A stretch of 9,244 nucleotides of DNA from Chloroflexota bacterium. Its GTDB lineage: Bacteria; Chloroflexota; Limnocylindria; Limnocylindrales; CSP1-4. The position numbers were made by a program, and so were the translations under genes. Position 1 is the stretch's first letter. Each line of letters opens with the position of its first letter. The stretch spans positions 1 to 9,244 of the forward strand of contig JACDBP010000134.1 in NCBI GenBank assembly GCA_013694835.1. Direction: 5' to 3'. Below are positions 1 through 5,781 of the stretch, piece after piece. Below the pieces are notes generated by a model. The model ran no database searches. It saw nothing but the letters and a program-made list of their open reading frames with translations, and was not told the origin of the DNA.

Positions 1-2
1 GA

Positions 3-551
3 GAGCTGCTGCACGTCGACACCAAGAAGCTCGGGCGCTTCTGGGAGCCGGGCAAGCGCGTGCTTGGCGAGCAGGCCGGTCGCCCGCAGCAGAATCGGCG
101 TGTCGGCTGGCAGCACCTGCACGTGGCGATCGACGACCACTCGCGACTCGCCTACGCCGAGCTCCTCGCCGGCCAGGACGCCGAGGGCTGCGCCCGCTTC
201 CTCGAGCGGGCCGTCGCCTGGTATCGCGAGCAGGGCATCGTCGTCGAGCGCGTGCTGAGCGACAACGCGAAGGCCTACCACTCCCGCGTCTGGCTCGAGA
301 TGACGCACCGGCTCCAGATCGAGCGTCGCTACACACGCGTCTACCGCCCACGCACCAACGGCAAGGCGGAGCGCTTCATCCAGACGCTCCTCCGCGAATG
401 GGCCTACGCGCGCAGCTACCCCTCCAGCAGCATCCGCACCCGCGCGCTCGGCGGCTACCTCCGCTGGTCCAACCGACGCCGACCCCACAGCTCGCTCGGA
501 GCCCGACCGCCAATCAGCCGTGTCTCACACCTCTGTGGTCACGACAGCTAG
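3..551 (+). CDS. IS481-family transposase, C-terminal part (5' end outside window)
   Basis: This is the catalytic integrase core of a DDE transposase, which would cut and join the ends of its own insertion sequence. The open frame enters from the left edge, so the N-terminal helix-turn-helix part and true start are missing. The DDE triad is visible: first Asp in HVDTK (codon 18-20), second Asp in LSDN (261-263), and Glu in GKAERF (369-371). The last two are separated by exactly 35 residues, the classic D,D-35-E spacing. The conserved tail SNRRRPHSSLG and PPISR matches the IS481 family; relatedness to IS3-type cores is the main alternative. The core present here has no frameshift or stop, so it could be active if the left part is intact. 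It ends 36 bases from the convergent VOC gene and probably marks the edge of a mobile insertion beside the sugar locus. Confidence 0.9.
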   Translation, partial: ELLHVDTKKLGRFWEPGKRVLGEQAGRPQQNRRVGWQHLHVAIDDHSRLAYAELLAGQDAEGCARFLERAVAWYREQGIVVERVLSDNAKAYHSRVWLEMTHRLQIERRYTRVYRPRTNGKAERFIQTLLREWAYARSYPSSSIRTRALGGYLRWSNRRRPHSSLGARPPISRVSHLCGHDS

Positions 552-587
552 TTAGGGGAGGCTCTGGCTCGCGGCACGGCCGGGCCC

Positions 588-1040
588 TCAGTCCGACCGG
601 TCGCCGTCGAGCCAGCCGCTGACGTCGCTGACGTCTGCGGCGTGCACAAACTGCGTGCATTCGAGCCGCACTCCGTGACTGCCGGCGACCGTGACGAAGC
701 TCGACACGCGACCGCGCCCGTTTCCGAGCGTCACCTCCGCACCGGGATCGCTGAGCGCCGCGGCGGCCGCTTCGACGTCGTCGACCCCGAAGCAAATGTG
801 GTGCAACCCTTCGCCGTTTTCGTCGAGCCACGTCCCGAGCGGCGAGGCCCGGTCGAGCGGCTCCACGAGCTGCAGCCACGCATTTCCCGCATCGAGGTAG
901 GTAAGCCTGACGTTCGGCTGGGGGATGAGCTCGCTGGAGTGGCACCGCAGTCCGAGGTGGCCCTCGTAGAACCGGAGCGCCTCGTCCGTGCTGCGCACGA
1001 GGATGGCGACGTGGTCGAGACGCCGTAGGAGCGTCGTCAC
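588..1040 (-). CDS. VOC-family protein, methylmalonyl-CoA epimerase-like
   Basis: A 150-residue vicinal-oxygen-chelate (glyoxalase fold) metalloprotein with two beta-alpha-beta-beta-beta modules. The closest pattern I recognise is methylmalonyl-CoA epimerase: LDHVAILV at 8-15, LQLVEPL at 56-62, GEGLHHICF at 76-84 and VRLE at 124-127. Expected metal ligands are present as His10, Gln57, His81 and Glu127. The GTG start at 1040 is chosen because it overlaps the regulator's stop as GTGA, has a GAGGCGG-like ribosome site about 10 bases upstream, and gives a family-sized protein; the frame stays open to 1091 but that would extend deep into the regulator. About 20 residues after the last ligand strand are unusual and contain a DVS-DVS repeat. 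It is co-transcribed with a GntR regulator and no methylmalonyl-CoA mutase is nearby. It may therefore act on a product of the divergent catabolic operon, for example by epimerising or isomerising an acid. The true substrate is not determinable. Confidence 0.82.
   Translation of the reverse strand: MTTLLRRLDHVAILVRSTDEALRFYEGHLGLRCHSSELIPQPNVRLTYLDAGNAWLQLVEPLDRASPLGTWLDENGEGLHHICFGVDDVEAAAAALSDPGAEVTLGNGRGRVSSFVTVAGSHGVRLECTQFVHAADVSDVSGWLDGDRSD
618..635. repeat. 9-bp tandem duplication GCTGACGTC x2
   Basis: Two perfect adjacent copies (618-626 and 627-635) lie in the 3' end of the VOC gene and encode a DVS-DVS tandem in its extra C-terminal tail. The copies are in frame and do not disturb the catalytic fold. 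This is most likely a simple slippage-type duplication. Confidence 0.85.
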
Positions 1041-1804
1041 GCGGGTGCCGCCTCGCCGGCCGGATCCGCGCGCGAGTGCTCGCGCCACCACCGAGCAACA
1101 CCGTCGAGGTGAGCTTGCATGGCCGACCGTGCACCGGCGGCGTCGTGCGCCGCGATGCGCTCGAGCACGCGCTCGTGCTGGTCGAGTGTCATCGGCGAGG
1201 AGCCGGAGCCCAGATTCCGTCGCCGGATGTCGATCAACGCCGAGCCGATCGAGTCCATCAGGAGCAGGTAGAGGTCGTTCTGCGTCGCGCGCGCGATCAT
1301 CCGGTGAAACTCGAGGTCGTCACGCGCCGCGGCCTCCACGTCGCCGGCCTCACGCCGCATCCGCTCGTGCACGGAGCGCAGGAGCGACACGTCCTGGTCG
1401 CTCGCGCGCTCGGCAGCGATGCCGGCGATGTGTACCTCGAGCAGCACACGCACCTCGTGCACCTTCTCGAAGTCGAGCGTCCCGGCGCGCAGGAAGAGGC
1501 TCATCGACTCGCTCACGGCCGAGGAGCCGACGGCCGCGACCCGCAGGCCGCTGCCGGAGCGCACCTCGATCACGCCCTTGGCGACGAGGACGCGGACGGC
1601 TTCACGGACGACGGTTCGCGAGACGCCGAACTGTTCTCCGAGCTCGCGCTCGGAGGGCAGCCGGACACCGACCTCGAGCCGCTTGGAGAGGATCGTCTCG
1701 AGCATCTTGTCCGCGACCTTGTCCGACAGTCGGGGCGCGCGGGCAACCTGCTCGAACAGCGCCCTCACCGGCTCGCCCTCGACCGGATGGGCGGGAGCGG
1801 GCAT
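1037..1804 (-). CDS. GntR-family transcriptional regulator, FadR/FCD subfamily
   Basis: A 255-residue DNA-binding regulator. The winged helix-turn-helix lies at about residues 26-89, with the hallmark LPSERELGEQFGVS and RTVVREAVRVL (49-73) and the wing GSGLRV. The all-helical FCD ligand domain covers about 110-235 and shows the metal-site residues expected for this family: Asp163, His167, His210 and His232. FCD proteins typically bind carboxylic acids or sugar acids and act as repressors released by ligand. The frame is open to 1834, but I chose ATG at 1804 because it sits at the predicted transcription start of the promoter TTGAAT-16-TATGAT. Upstream ATGs would lie on or before that promoter's -10. 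The gene is divergent from the transport operon, with a shared dyad between them, and overlaps the VOC gene downstream. It most likely regulates both arms, including itself. Effector identity is unknown. Confidence 0.92.
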   Translation of the reverse strand: MPAPAHPVEGEPVRALFEQVARAPRLSDKVADKMLETILSKRLEVGVRLPSERELGEQFGVSRTVVREAVRVLVAKGVIEVRSGSGLRVAAVGSSAVSESMSLFLRAGTLDFEKVHEVRVLLEVHIAGIAAERASDQDVSLLRSVHERMRREAGDVEAAARDDLEFHRMIARATQNDLYLLLMDSIGSALIDIRRRNLGSGSSPMTLDQHERVLERIAAHDAAGARSAMQAHLDGVARWWREHSRADPAGEAAPA

Positions 1805-1838
1805 AGGTCGATCATACGTCATACCGGATGCCATTCAA
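1804..1838 (-). promoter_or_regulatory. Predicted leaderless promoter of the GntR-VOC unit
   Basis: On the minus strand, -35 TTGAAT (1838-1833) is followed after 16 bases by -10 TATGAT (1816-1811), one base from the TATAAT consensus. Counting seven bases from the end of the -10 places the start at about 1804, the A of the chosen ATG. The transcript would thus have no leader, which is common in high-GC Actinomycetota. There is no Shine-Dalgarno sequence before this ATG. Confidence 0.6.
1812..1824. repeat. Direct repeat TCATAC-G-TCATAC
   Basis: Two TCATAC copies at 1812-1817 and 1819-1824 have a 7-base period. The first overlaps the regulator's -10 box. A third copy, within the shared heptamer GTCATAC (here 1818-1824, second copy), occurs as GGTCATAC at 3199-3206 just downstream of the predicted binding-protein promoter. 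This may be a secondary protein-binding site, but the element is short. Confidence 0.4.
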
Positions 1839-1853
1839 CCTGGACGGATGGCA
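1829..1853. promoter_or_regulatory. 25-bp dyad, candidate shared operator of the divergent promoters
   Basis: TGCCAT (1829-1834) and ATGGCA (1848-1853) form perfect 6-base inverted arms around position 1841. Three further symmetric pairs lie inside, so 9 of 12 pairs match. The dyad covers the -35 boxes of both the minus-strand promoter (1833-1838) and the plus-strand promoter (1841-1846). The same stretch also reads as a direct repeat GGATGcCA / GGATGgCA (1826-1833, 1846-1853) with 20-bp spacing, about two helical turns. Its placement suits a dimeric GntR-family repressor shutting both directions at once. Binding by this particular regulator is inferred. Confidence 0.55.
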
Positions 1854-1876
1854 CACTGTCCGATAGGTTCGCGCGC
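1841..1876 (+). promoter_or_regulatory. Predicted leaderless promoter of the transport operon
   Basis: -35 TGGACG (1841-1846) is separated by exactly 17 bases from -10 TAGGTT (1864-1869), which fits the actinobacterial TANNNT pattern. The expected start at about 1876 falls immediately before the GTG at 1877. No clear ribosome-binding site precedes that GTG, which agrees with a leaderless mRNA. Confidence 0.5.
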
Positions 1877-3088
1877 GTGGGGCAGGTCTCGTTCGAGCGC
1901 GTCAGGAAGGTGTACCCGGACGGGACCGTCGCCGTGCAGGAGCTGACGCTCGAGATCCCCGACGGCGAGTTGATGGTCTTCGTCGGGCCCTCCGGGTGCG
2001 GGAAGACGACCGCGCTGCGCATGGTCGCGGGACTCGAGCAGATCACCGAGGGTGAGATTCGGATCGGTGACGAGCTCGTCAACGGACTGCCGCCCCGCGA
2101 CCGGGACGTCGCGATGGTGTTCCAGAACTACGCTCTCTACCCTCACAAGTCGATCTACGAGAATCTCGCCTTCCCGCTGAAGCTGCGGAAGCTCGCGAAG
2201 GCCGAGATCGATCAGCGCGTCAATCGCATCGCGCGGCTGCTGGAGCTCGAAGAACAGCTTTCCCGGAGACCGCGCCAGCTCTCGGGTGGCCAGCGGCAGC
2301 GCGTGGCGATGGGTCGCGCCATGATCCGGGAGCCGCAGGCCTTCCTGATGGACGAGCCCCTCTCGAACCTCGACGCCAAGCTCCGCACCCAGATGCGCGC
2401 CGAGATCGGGCTCCTCCACAAGGAAGTCGGCGTCACGACGATCTACGTCACTCACGACCAGGTCGAGGCGATGACGCTCGGTCAGCGCGTCGCCGTGCTC
2501 CGCAAGGGGGAGCTGCAGCAAGTGTCGCCGCCTCAGGAGCTCTACACGCGCCCGGCCAACCTCTTCGTCGCCGGCTTCATCGGCAGCCCGGCCATGAACT
2601 TCTTCGAGGGCCGGCTGGAGCACACCGACGGCGCGACATCCGTCTCTTTCGGAGACGGCCAGCGGCTCGCAGTCGACGGCCAGGAGTCCGAGCTCGCGGG
2701 TGGGCTCGGCGGGCAGGGACGCCGGGCCGTCGTGGTTGGCGTGCGTCCGGAACACCTCGAGGACGCGGCCCTCGCGCCAGCCACCCCGGCCGACCGCCGC
2801 CTGCGCGGGCTCGTTCGGCTGCGGGAGCTGCTCGGGTCAGAGGTCGTGATCCACTTCGAGGTCGAGGCGGCGCCCGTCGTCACCGAAGAGACGCGCGACC
2901 TGGCCAAGGACGTAGACGAGTCCGCCGTAACCGAGCTCGACCACCTCCGTGCGGCGCGGCGGACGTCTTTCGTCGGTCGCTTCGCGGCGGATGCGCCGAC
3001 CGAGGAGGGGACGGTTGCCGAGATAGCGGTGACGCCCGGTGCCCTCCGGTTCTTCGACCCGGAGACGGGTGCTCGGATCGGGGCGTGA
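1877..3088 (+). CDS. ABC transporter ATP-binding protein, MalK/UgpC (CUT1) type
   Basis: The 403-residue cytoplasmic ATPase that would power the sugar importer encoded downstream. All nucleotide-binding motifs are intact: Walker A GPSGCGKTT (37-45), Q-loop Gln83 in FQNYALYPH, signature LSGGQ (135-139), Walker B FLMDEP with catalytic Glu160, D-loop SNLD, and switch His193 in VTHDQ. The second half is the OB-fold/TOBE region with VGVRPEHL, where MalK-type proteins dock regulators and stabilise the dimer. It carries a charged 35-40 residue stretch before the final FFDPETG motif. GTG 1877 gives the usual short N-terminus (GQVSFERVRKVYPDG); the frame stays open far upstream, but through the promoter region and antisense to the regulator. 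The ATPase is encoded with its own binding protein and permeases rather than shared from elsewhere, although MalK-type subunits can serve several importers. Confidence 0.95.
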   Translation: MGQVSFERVRKVYPDGTVAVQELTLEIPDGELMVFVGPSGCGKTTALRMVAGLEQITEGEIRIGDELVNGLPPRDRDVAMVFQNYALYPHKSIYENLAFPLKLRKLAKAEIDQRVNRIARLLELEEQLSRRPRQLSGGQRQRVAMGRAMIREPQAFLMDEPLSNLDAKLRTQMRAEIGLLHKEVGVTTIYVTHDQVEAMTLGQRVAVLRKGELQQVSPPQELYTRPANLFVAGFIGSPAMNFFEGRLEHTDGATSVSFGDGQRLAVDGQESELAGGLGGQGRRAVVVGVRPEHLEDAALAPATPADRRLRGLVRLRELLGSEVVIHFEVEAAPVVTEETRDLAKDVDESAVTELDHLRAARRTSFVGRFAADAPTEEGTVAEIAVTPGALRFFDPETGARIGA

Positions 3089-3161
3089 CAATCGTCGGAC
3101 AGGATCGCGTCGAGACGCACTCGGGTCCCGTTGCTGGCTCCGCGCCGGCCGGGGGGCGGAC

Positions 3162-3197
3162 TTGACTGAAACCGGCAGGCACGAAATGATGGTGCAC
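3162..3197 (+). promoter_or_regulatory. Possible internal promoter before the solute-binding protein gene
   Basis: In the 148-base gap after the ATPase gene, TTGACT (3162-3167) is followed after 17 bases by AATGAT (3185-3190), a 5/6 and 4/6 match to consensus. The predicted start is about 3197, giving a leader of about 40 bases. A perfect 8-base palindrome GGTGCACC (3191-3198) sits on the start site, and a GTCATAC element follows at 3200-3206. A separate promoter would let the binding protein be made in excess over the ATPase. Confidence 0.45.
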
Positions 3198-3225
3198 CGG
3201 TCATACAGCACGCCATCAGAAAGGT

Positions 3226-3232
3226 AGGAGGG
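3226..3232 (+). promoter_or_regulatory. Strong ribosome-binding site of the solute-binding protein gene
   Basis: AGGAGGG lies 4 bases before the GTG at 3237 and decides that start. It is the clearest Shine-Dalgarno sequence in the window, in contrast to the weak or absent ones before most neighbouring genes. This agrees with high expression of a binding protein. Confidence 0.75.
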
Positions 3233-3236
3233 CATC

Positions 3237-4832
3237 GTGAGCGATGAGGTATTTCACGATCCGAACGTCCCCCAGGAGGATTACCTCTCGGGGCTTCGGC
3301 TGGCGCGGCGCGACTTTCTCCTCAAGAGCGGTCTAGCTGCCGCGGCGATCGCCGCCGCCCCGACGTGGCTGCAGTCGGAGCAGGCCGCAGCAGCGATCAA
3401 GGCCTCGACAAGTGTGGGCGCGGTTCGCGACCCCATCGCCGCCAATGCCGTCGCGGCGGCAAAGAAACACAGTGGCTTCTCGATGGGTCGCGTCAACGAG
3501 GCGGGACCGCAGGCGCTCGACGACAAGAACTTCTCCGGGCCTCTCTGGGAGAAGCTGACCGGCATCAAGACCAACCTCACGGAAGCGCCCTTCGCCCAGA
3601 TCCGCACGAAGATCATCACGGAGAACCTCGCCAAGTCCGGCGCCCTCGACTCGGTCGAGGTGTCCCCGGCCTGGATCCCGGACTTCGCCGACCAGGGCGT
3701 GATCCTCCCGATCGATGCGCTGGTGAGGAAGAACAAGGCCCAGGCGACGGTCGCCGACCTCCATCCGCTGTATCGGGCGCTCGCCCGTTACAAAGGCAAG
3801 ACGTGGGGTTTCTTCGACGACGGGGACGTGTGGGCGCTCTACTACCGCAAGGACATCTTCGCGAACGCAAAGCTCAAGGCCGCGTACAAGACGAAGTTCA
3901 AGCGAGACCTGCGGGTCCCGCGCAGCTGGGACGAGTTCAACCAGGTCGCCCAGTTCATCACCGATCAGATGGCTCCCAAGGTGTACGGCACCGGCATGGG
4001 CCGGGCGCTCGGCAACCCGGGGAACCAGTTCTATTTCTTCCAGCAGTTCCGCGCGAACGGCGGCCGCTTCTTCAACCCGCAGACGATGAAGGCGGAGATC
4101 GCGAACGCCATCGGTGTCAAGACGATGAACCAGATCCTCCTCCAGAACAAGGCGTCGCCGCCGGGCGTCGAGAAGCTCGACTTCGTCTCGGGCTGGGGCC
4201 TCTGGCTCCAGGGCAAGACGGCGATGATCATGGCCTGGCCGCCGACCGGGCGTATCTCGGAAAACATCTCGCAGCGGGACAAAGCGTTCTCGTTCCTGCC
4301 GAAGTCGCAGATCGTCGGCAAGGTCGGCTACGCGCGTGTCCCCGGCCAGAACGGCGAGCACGCCGGCGCCTTCATCAAGTGCGTCATGGCAACCTCGGAA
4401 AATCAGGATGCCGCGTACCTCTACAACCAGTGGGCGACGAGCCCGTCCATCTCCCTCCAGCGCGTGATGCTGCCGTACACACTGCGTGACCCGTACCGGA
4501 TCTCGCATTACCGGTCACCCGCGTACAAGAAGCTCTGGAAGGGCGCGGACCAGTACCTCGTCACACTGGCCGAGGCGGCGAACGACGCCGTCCTCGACCT
4601 GTCCATGAGCGGGGCCGGCGACTATGCGAACGCGCTCGACCGGGCGATGACCTCGATGTACGCGGGGAAGGACGTCAAGGAGGCGCTCGACGAGGCCGCC
4701 CGCGAATGGGACTCCATCACCCGAAAGCTCGGTGTGGCGAAGCAGCGCGCCTCGTACGCGAACTTCCTCAAGTACCCGGGCGCCACCAGCAAGAACACCA
4801 TCCGGAAGCTCGGCCAGGCCATCAAGGTCTAG
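3237..4832 (+). CDS. Extracellular solute-binding protein (family 1), Tat-exported
   Basis: A 531-residue substrate receptor for the ABC importer, longer than the usual 400-450 residues. The N-terminus has a twin-arginine signal: Arg24-Arg25 in ARRDFLLKSG, an Ala-rich hydrophobic stretch (about 32-45), and a possible cleavage site in the AAA run near 50-53. No lipobox cysteine is present, so it is not an evident lipoprotein and may be released or held by an uncleaved signal. The mature part has binding-protein-like segments such as VEVSPAWIPDFADQG, WGFFDDGDVWALYYRKDIF, RSWDEFNQVAQFI and GWGLWLQGKTAMIMAW. These resemble maltose/oligosaccharide-type receptors (PF01547/PF13416-like). Tat use implies folding or cofactor capture before export. 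The ligand is unknown; many aromatic residues would suit a carbohydrate. It is followed by a hairpin and two permease genes. Confidence 0.9.
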   Translation: MSDEVFHDPNVPQEDYLSGLRLARRDFLLKSGLAAAAIAAAPTWLQSEQAAAAIKASTSVGAVRDPIAANAVAAAKKHSGFSMGRVNEAGPQALDDKNFSGPLWEKLTGIKTNLTEAPFAQIRTKIITENLAKSGALDSVEVSPAWIPDFADQGVILPIDALVRKNKAQATVADLHPLYRALARYKGKTWGFFDDGDVWALYYRKDIFANAKLKAAYKTKFKRDLRVPRSWDEFNQVAQFITDQMAPKVYGTGMGRALGNPGNQFYFFQQFRANGGRFFNPQTMKAEIANAIGVKTMNQILLQNKASPPGVEKLDFVSGWGLWLQGKTAMIMAWPPTGRISENISQRDKAFSFLPKSQIVGKVGYARVPGQNGEHAGAFIKCVMATSENQDAAYLYNQWATSPSISLQRVMLPYTLRDPYRISHYRSPAYKKLWKGADQYLVTLAEAANDAVLDLSMSGAGDYANALDRAMTSMYAGKDVKEALDEAAREWDSITRKLGVAKQRASYANFLKYPGATSKNTIRKLGQAIKV

Positions 4833-4869
4833 CGGCTGCCGGCGCAGCGTGGCGACACGCACCGAAAGC

Positions 4870-5781
4870 ATGGGGAGGAGACGGCCCTCGGCCGTCTCCT
4901 CCTGGATGGACCGCCACATTCGCTGGCTGCTGGTCACACCCGCGGTCTTGATCGTGATCGCCCTCACGATCTTCCCGCTCGGTTTCTCGCTCTGGGTCTC
5001 GTTCGTGCAGTACGACTTCACCCTCGGGCCCGAGCATCCGTGGGTCGGGCTCGACAACTTCGTCGAGAACTGGAAGGACCCCGTCTGGCGGGCATCACTC
5101 TGGCGCACCGTGTGGTTCTCGCTCTCGATGGTCGCGATCGAGCTCGTGCTCGGGATGCTCCTCGCCCTCGCGATGCTTCGCCCGTTCCGCGGCCGCCGGG
5201 CGCTGATGACGCTCTTCGTGATCCCGCTCTTCATCAGCCCGGTCGTGGTCGGCGGCTTCTTCGACCTCTTCGTCCGCCGCCCCTACGGCATCGCCAACCA
5301 GCTGGCGAGCTGGGTGTGGCCCGGCACGGTCACGATCGACTTCTCGAACGACTCGCCGTGGCTCTACATCGTGCTGATCATCGCCGACGTCTGGCAGTGG
5401 ACCCCGTTCATGTTCATCATCATCCTCGCCGGGCTGGCCGCCATTCCGGACACGCTCTACGAGGCGGCAGACCTCGACGGCGCCAAGCCGCGTCAGTCGT
5501 TTCTCTTCGTCACGCTGCCGCTCGTCCTGCCGGTCGTCCTGATCGCCGTCACGTTCCGGCTGATCGACGCCGCAAAACTCTTCGACATCATCTTCTCGCT
5601 GACCCGGGGCGGGCCGGGGACGGACACGTACACGACGTCCTACTACCTCTATCAACAGGGGTTCGAGTTCTTCCACCTCGGTCAGGGAACGGCCGGCGCG
5701 TGGATGTTCATGATCATGCTGACCTTCGTCTCGTACTGGCTCGTGCGTCGGCTGCTGAAGCCCCTGGAAGAGGCCGCGTGA
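4870..5781 (+). CDS. ABC transporter permease, CUT1/MalF-like
   Basis: The first membrane subunit of the sugar importer, 303 residues from ATG 4870, with six hydrophobic spans expected. The first is WLLVTPAVLIVIALTIFPL. The cytoplasmic EAA loop, which docks the ATPase, begins at about residue 198: EAADLDGAK followed by the conserved LP ending. The start is uncertain. GTG 4849, ATG 4870 and ATG 4906 are all in frame and none has a good ribosome site. ATG 4906 gives MDRHIRWLL, which begins just before the first membrane span and leaves the hairpin untranslated; between 4870 and 4906 there are rare AGG and AGA codons. The TGA stop overlaps the second permease's GTG as GTGA, implying coupled translation and equal production of the heterodimer partners. 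Confidence 0.92.
   Translation: MGRRRPSAVSSWMDRHIRWLLVTPAVLIVIALTIFPLGFSLWVSFVQYDFTLGPEHPWVGLDNFVENWKDPVWRASLWRTVWFSLSMVAIELVLGMLLALAMLRPFRGRRALMTLFVIPLFISPVVVGGFFDLFVRRPYGIANQLASWVWPGTVTIDFSNDSPWLYIVLIIADVWQWTPFMFIIILAGLAAIPDTLYEAADLDGAKPRQSFLFVTLPLVLPVVLIAVTFRLIDAAKLFDIIFSLTRGGPGTDTYTTSYYLYQQGFEFFHLGQGTAGAWMFMIMLTFVSYWLVRRLLKPLEEAA
4874..4902 (+). other. Perfect 13-bp hairpin at the binding-protein/permease junction
   Basis: GGAGGAGACGGCC (4874-4886) and GGCCGTCTCCTCC (4890-4902) are exact inverted copies around a CTC loop. The stem starts 41 bases after the binding-protein stop codon. There is no T-run after it, so it is not a classical intrinsic terminator. Its position matches the mRNA-stabilising or partially terminating hairpins known between binding-protein and permease genes, such as the malE-malF intergenic region. 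The left arm contains a Shine-Dalgarno-like GGAGGAG that is fully paired and has no start codon at working distance. Depending on the permease start, the hairpin is intergenic or spans that gene's first codons. Confidence 0.75.

Noticed and set aside
541..640. Truncation of the VOC gene by the insertion sequence
   Set aside because: The last metal-ligand strand (VRLE, Glu127) and over 20 further residues are present before a normal stop, so the catalytic fold is complete. Only the odd tail could be affected.
1076..1876. Upstream extension of the ATPase frame
   Set aside because: The frame is open by GC bias only. It runs antisense to the regulator and through the promoter region, and the translation before 1877 has no ATPase similarity.
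3333..4508. Long minus-strand open frame opposite the binding-protein gene
   Set aside because: Its translation is low-complexity and rich in Arg, Asp, Glu and Leu, as expected for a GC-rich antisense shadow. The plus-strand frame has recognisable motifs, a signal peptide and a ribosome site.
4874..4902. Rho-independent terminator after the binding-protein gene
   Set aside because: The stem is strong, but what follows is TGGATGG with no T-run, and the operon continues immediately. Better described as an intercistronic hairpin.
5040..5777. Upstream extension of the second permease frame
   Set aside because: It is an Arg/His/Pro-rich shadow of the first permease. The GTG at 5778 with a GTGA overlap and a ribosome site is the natural start.
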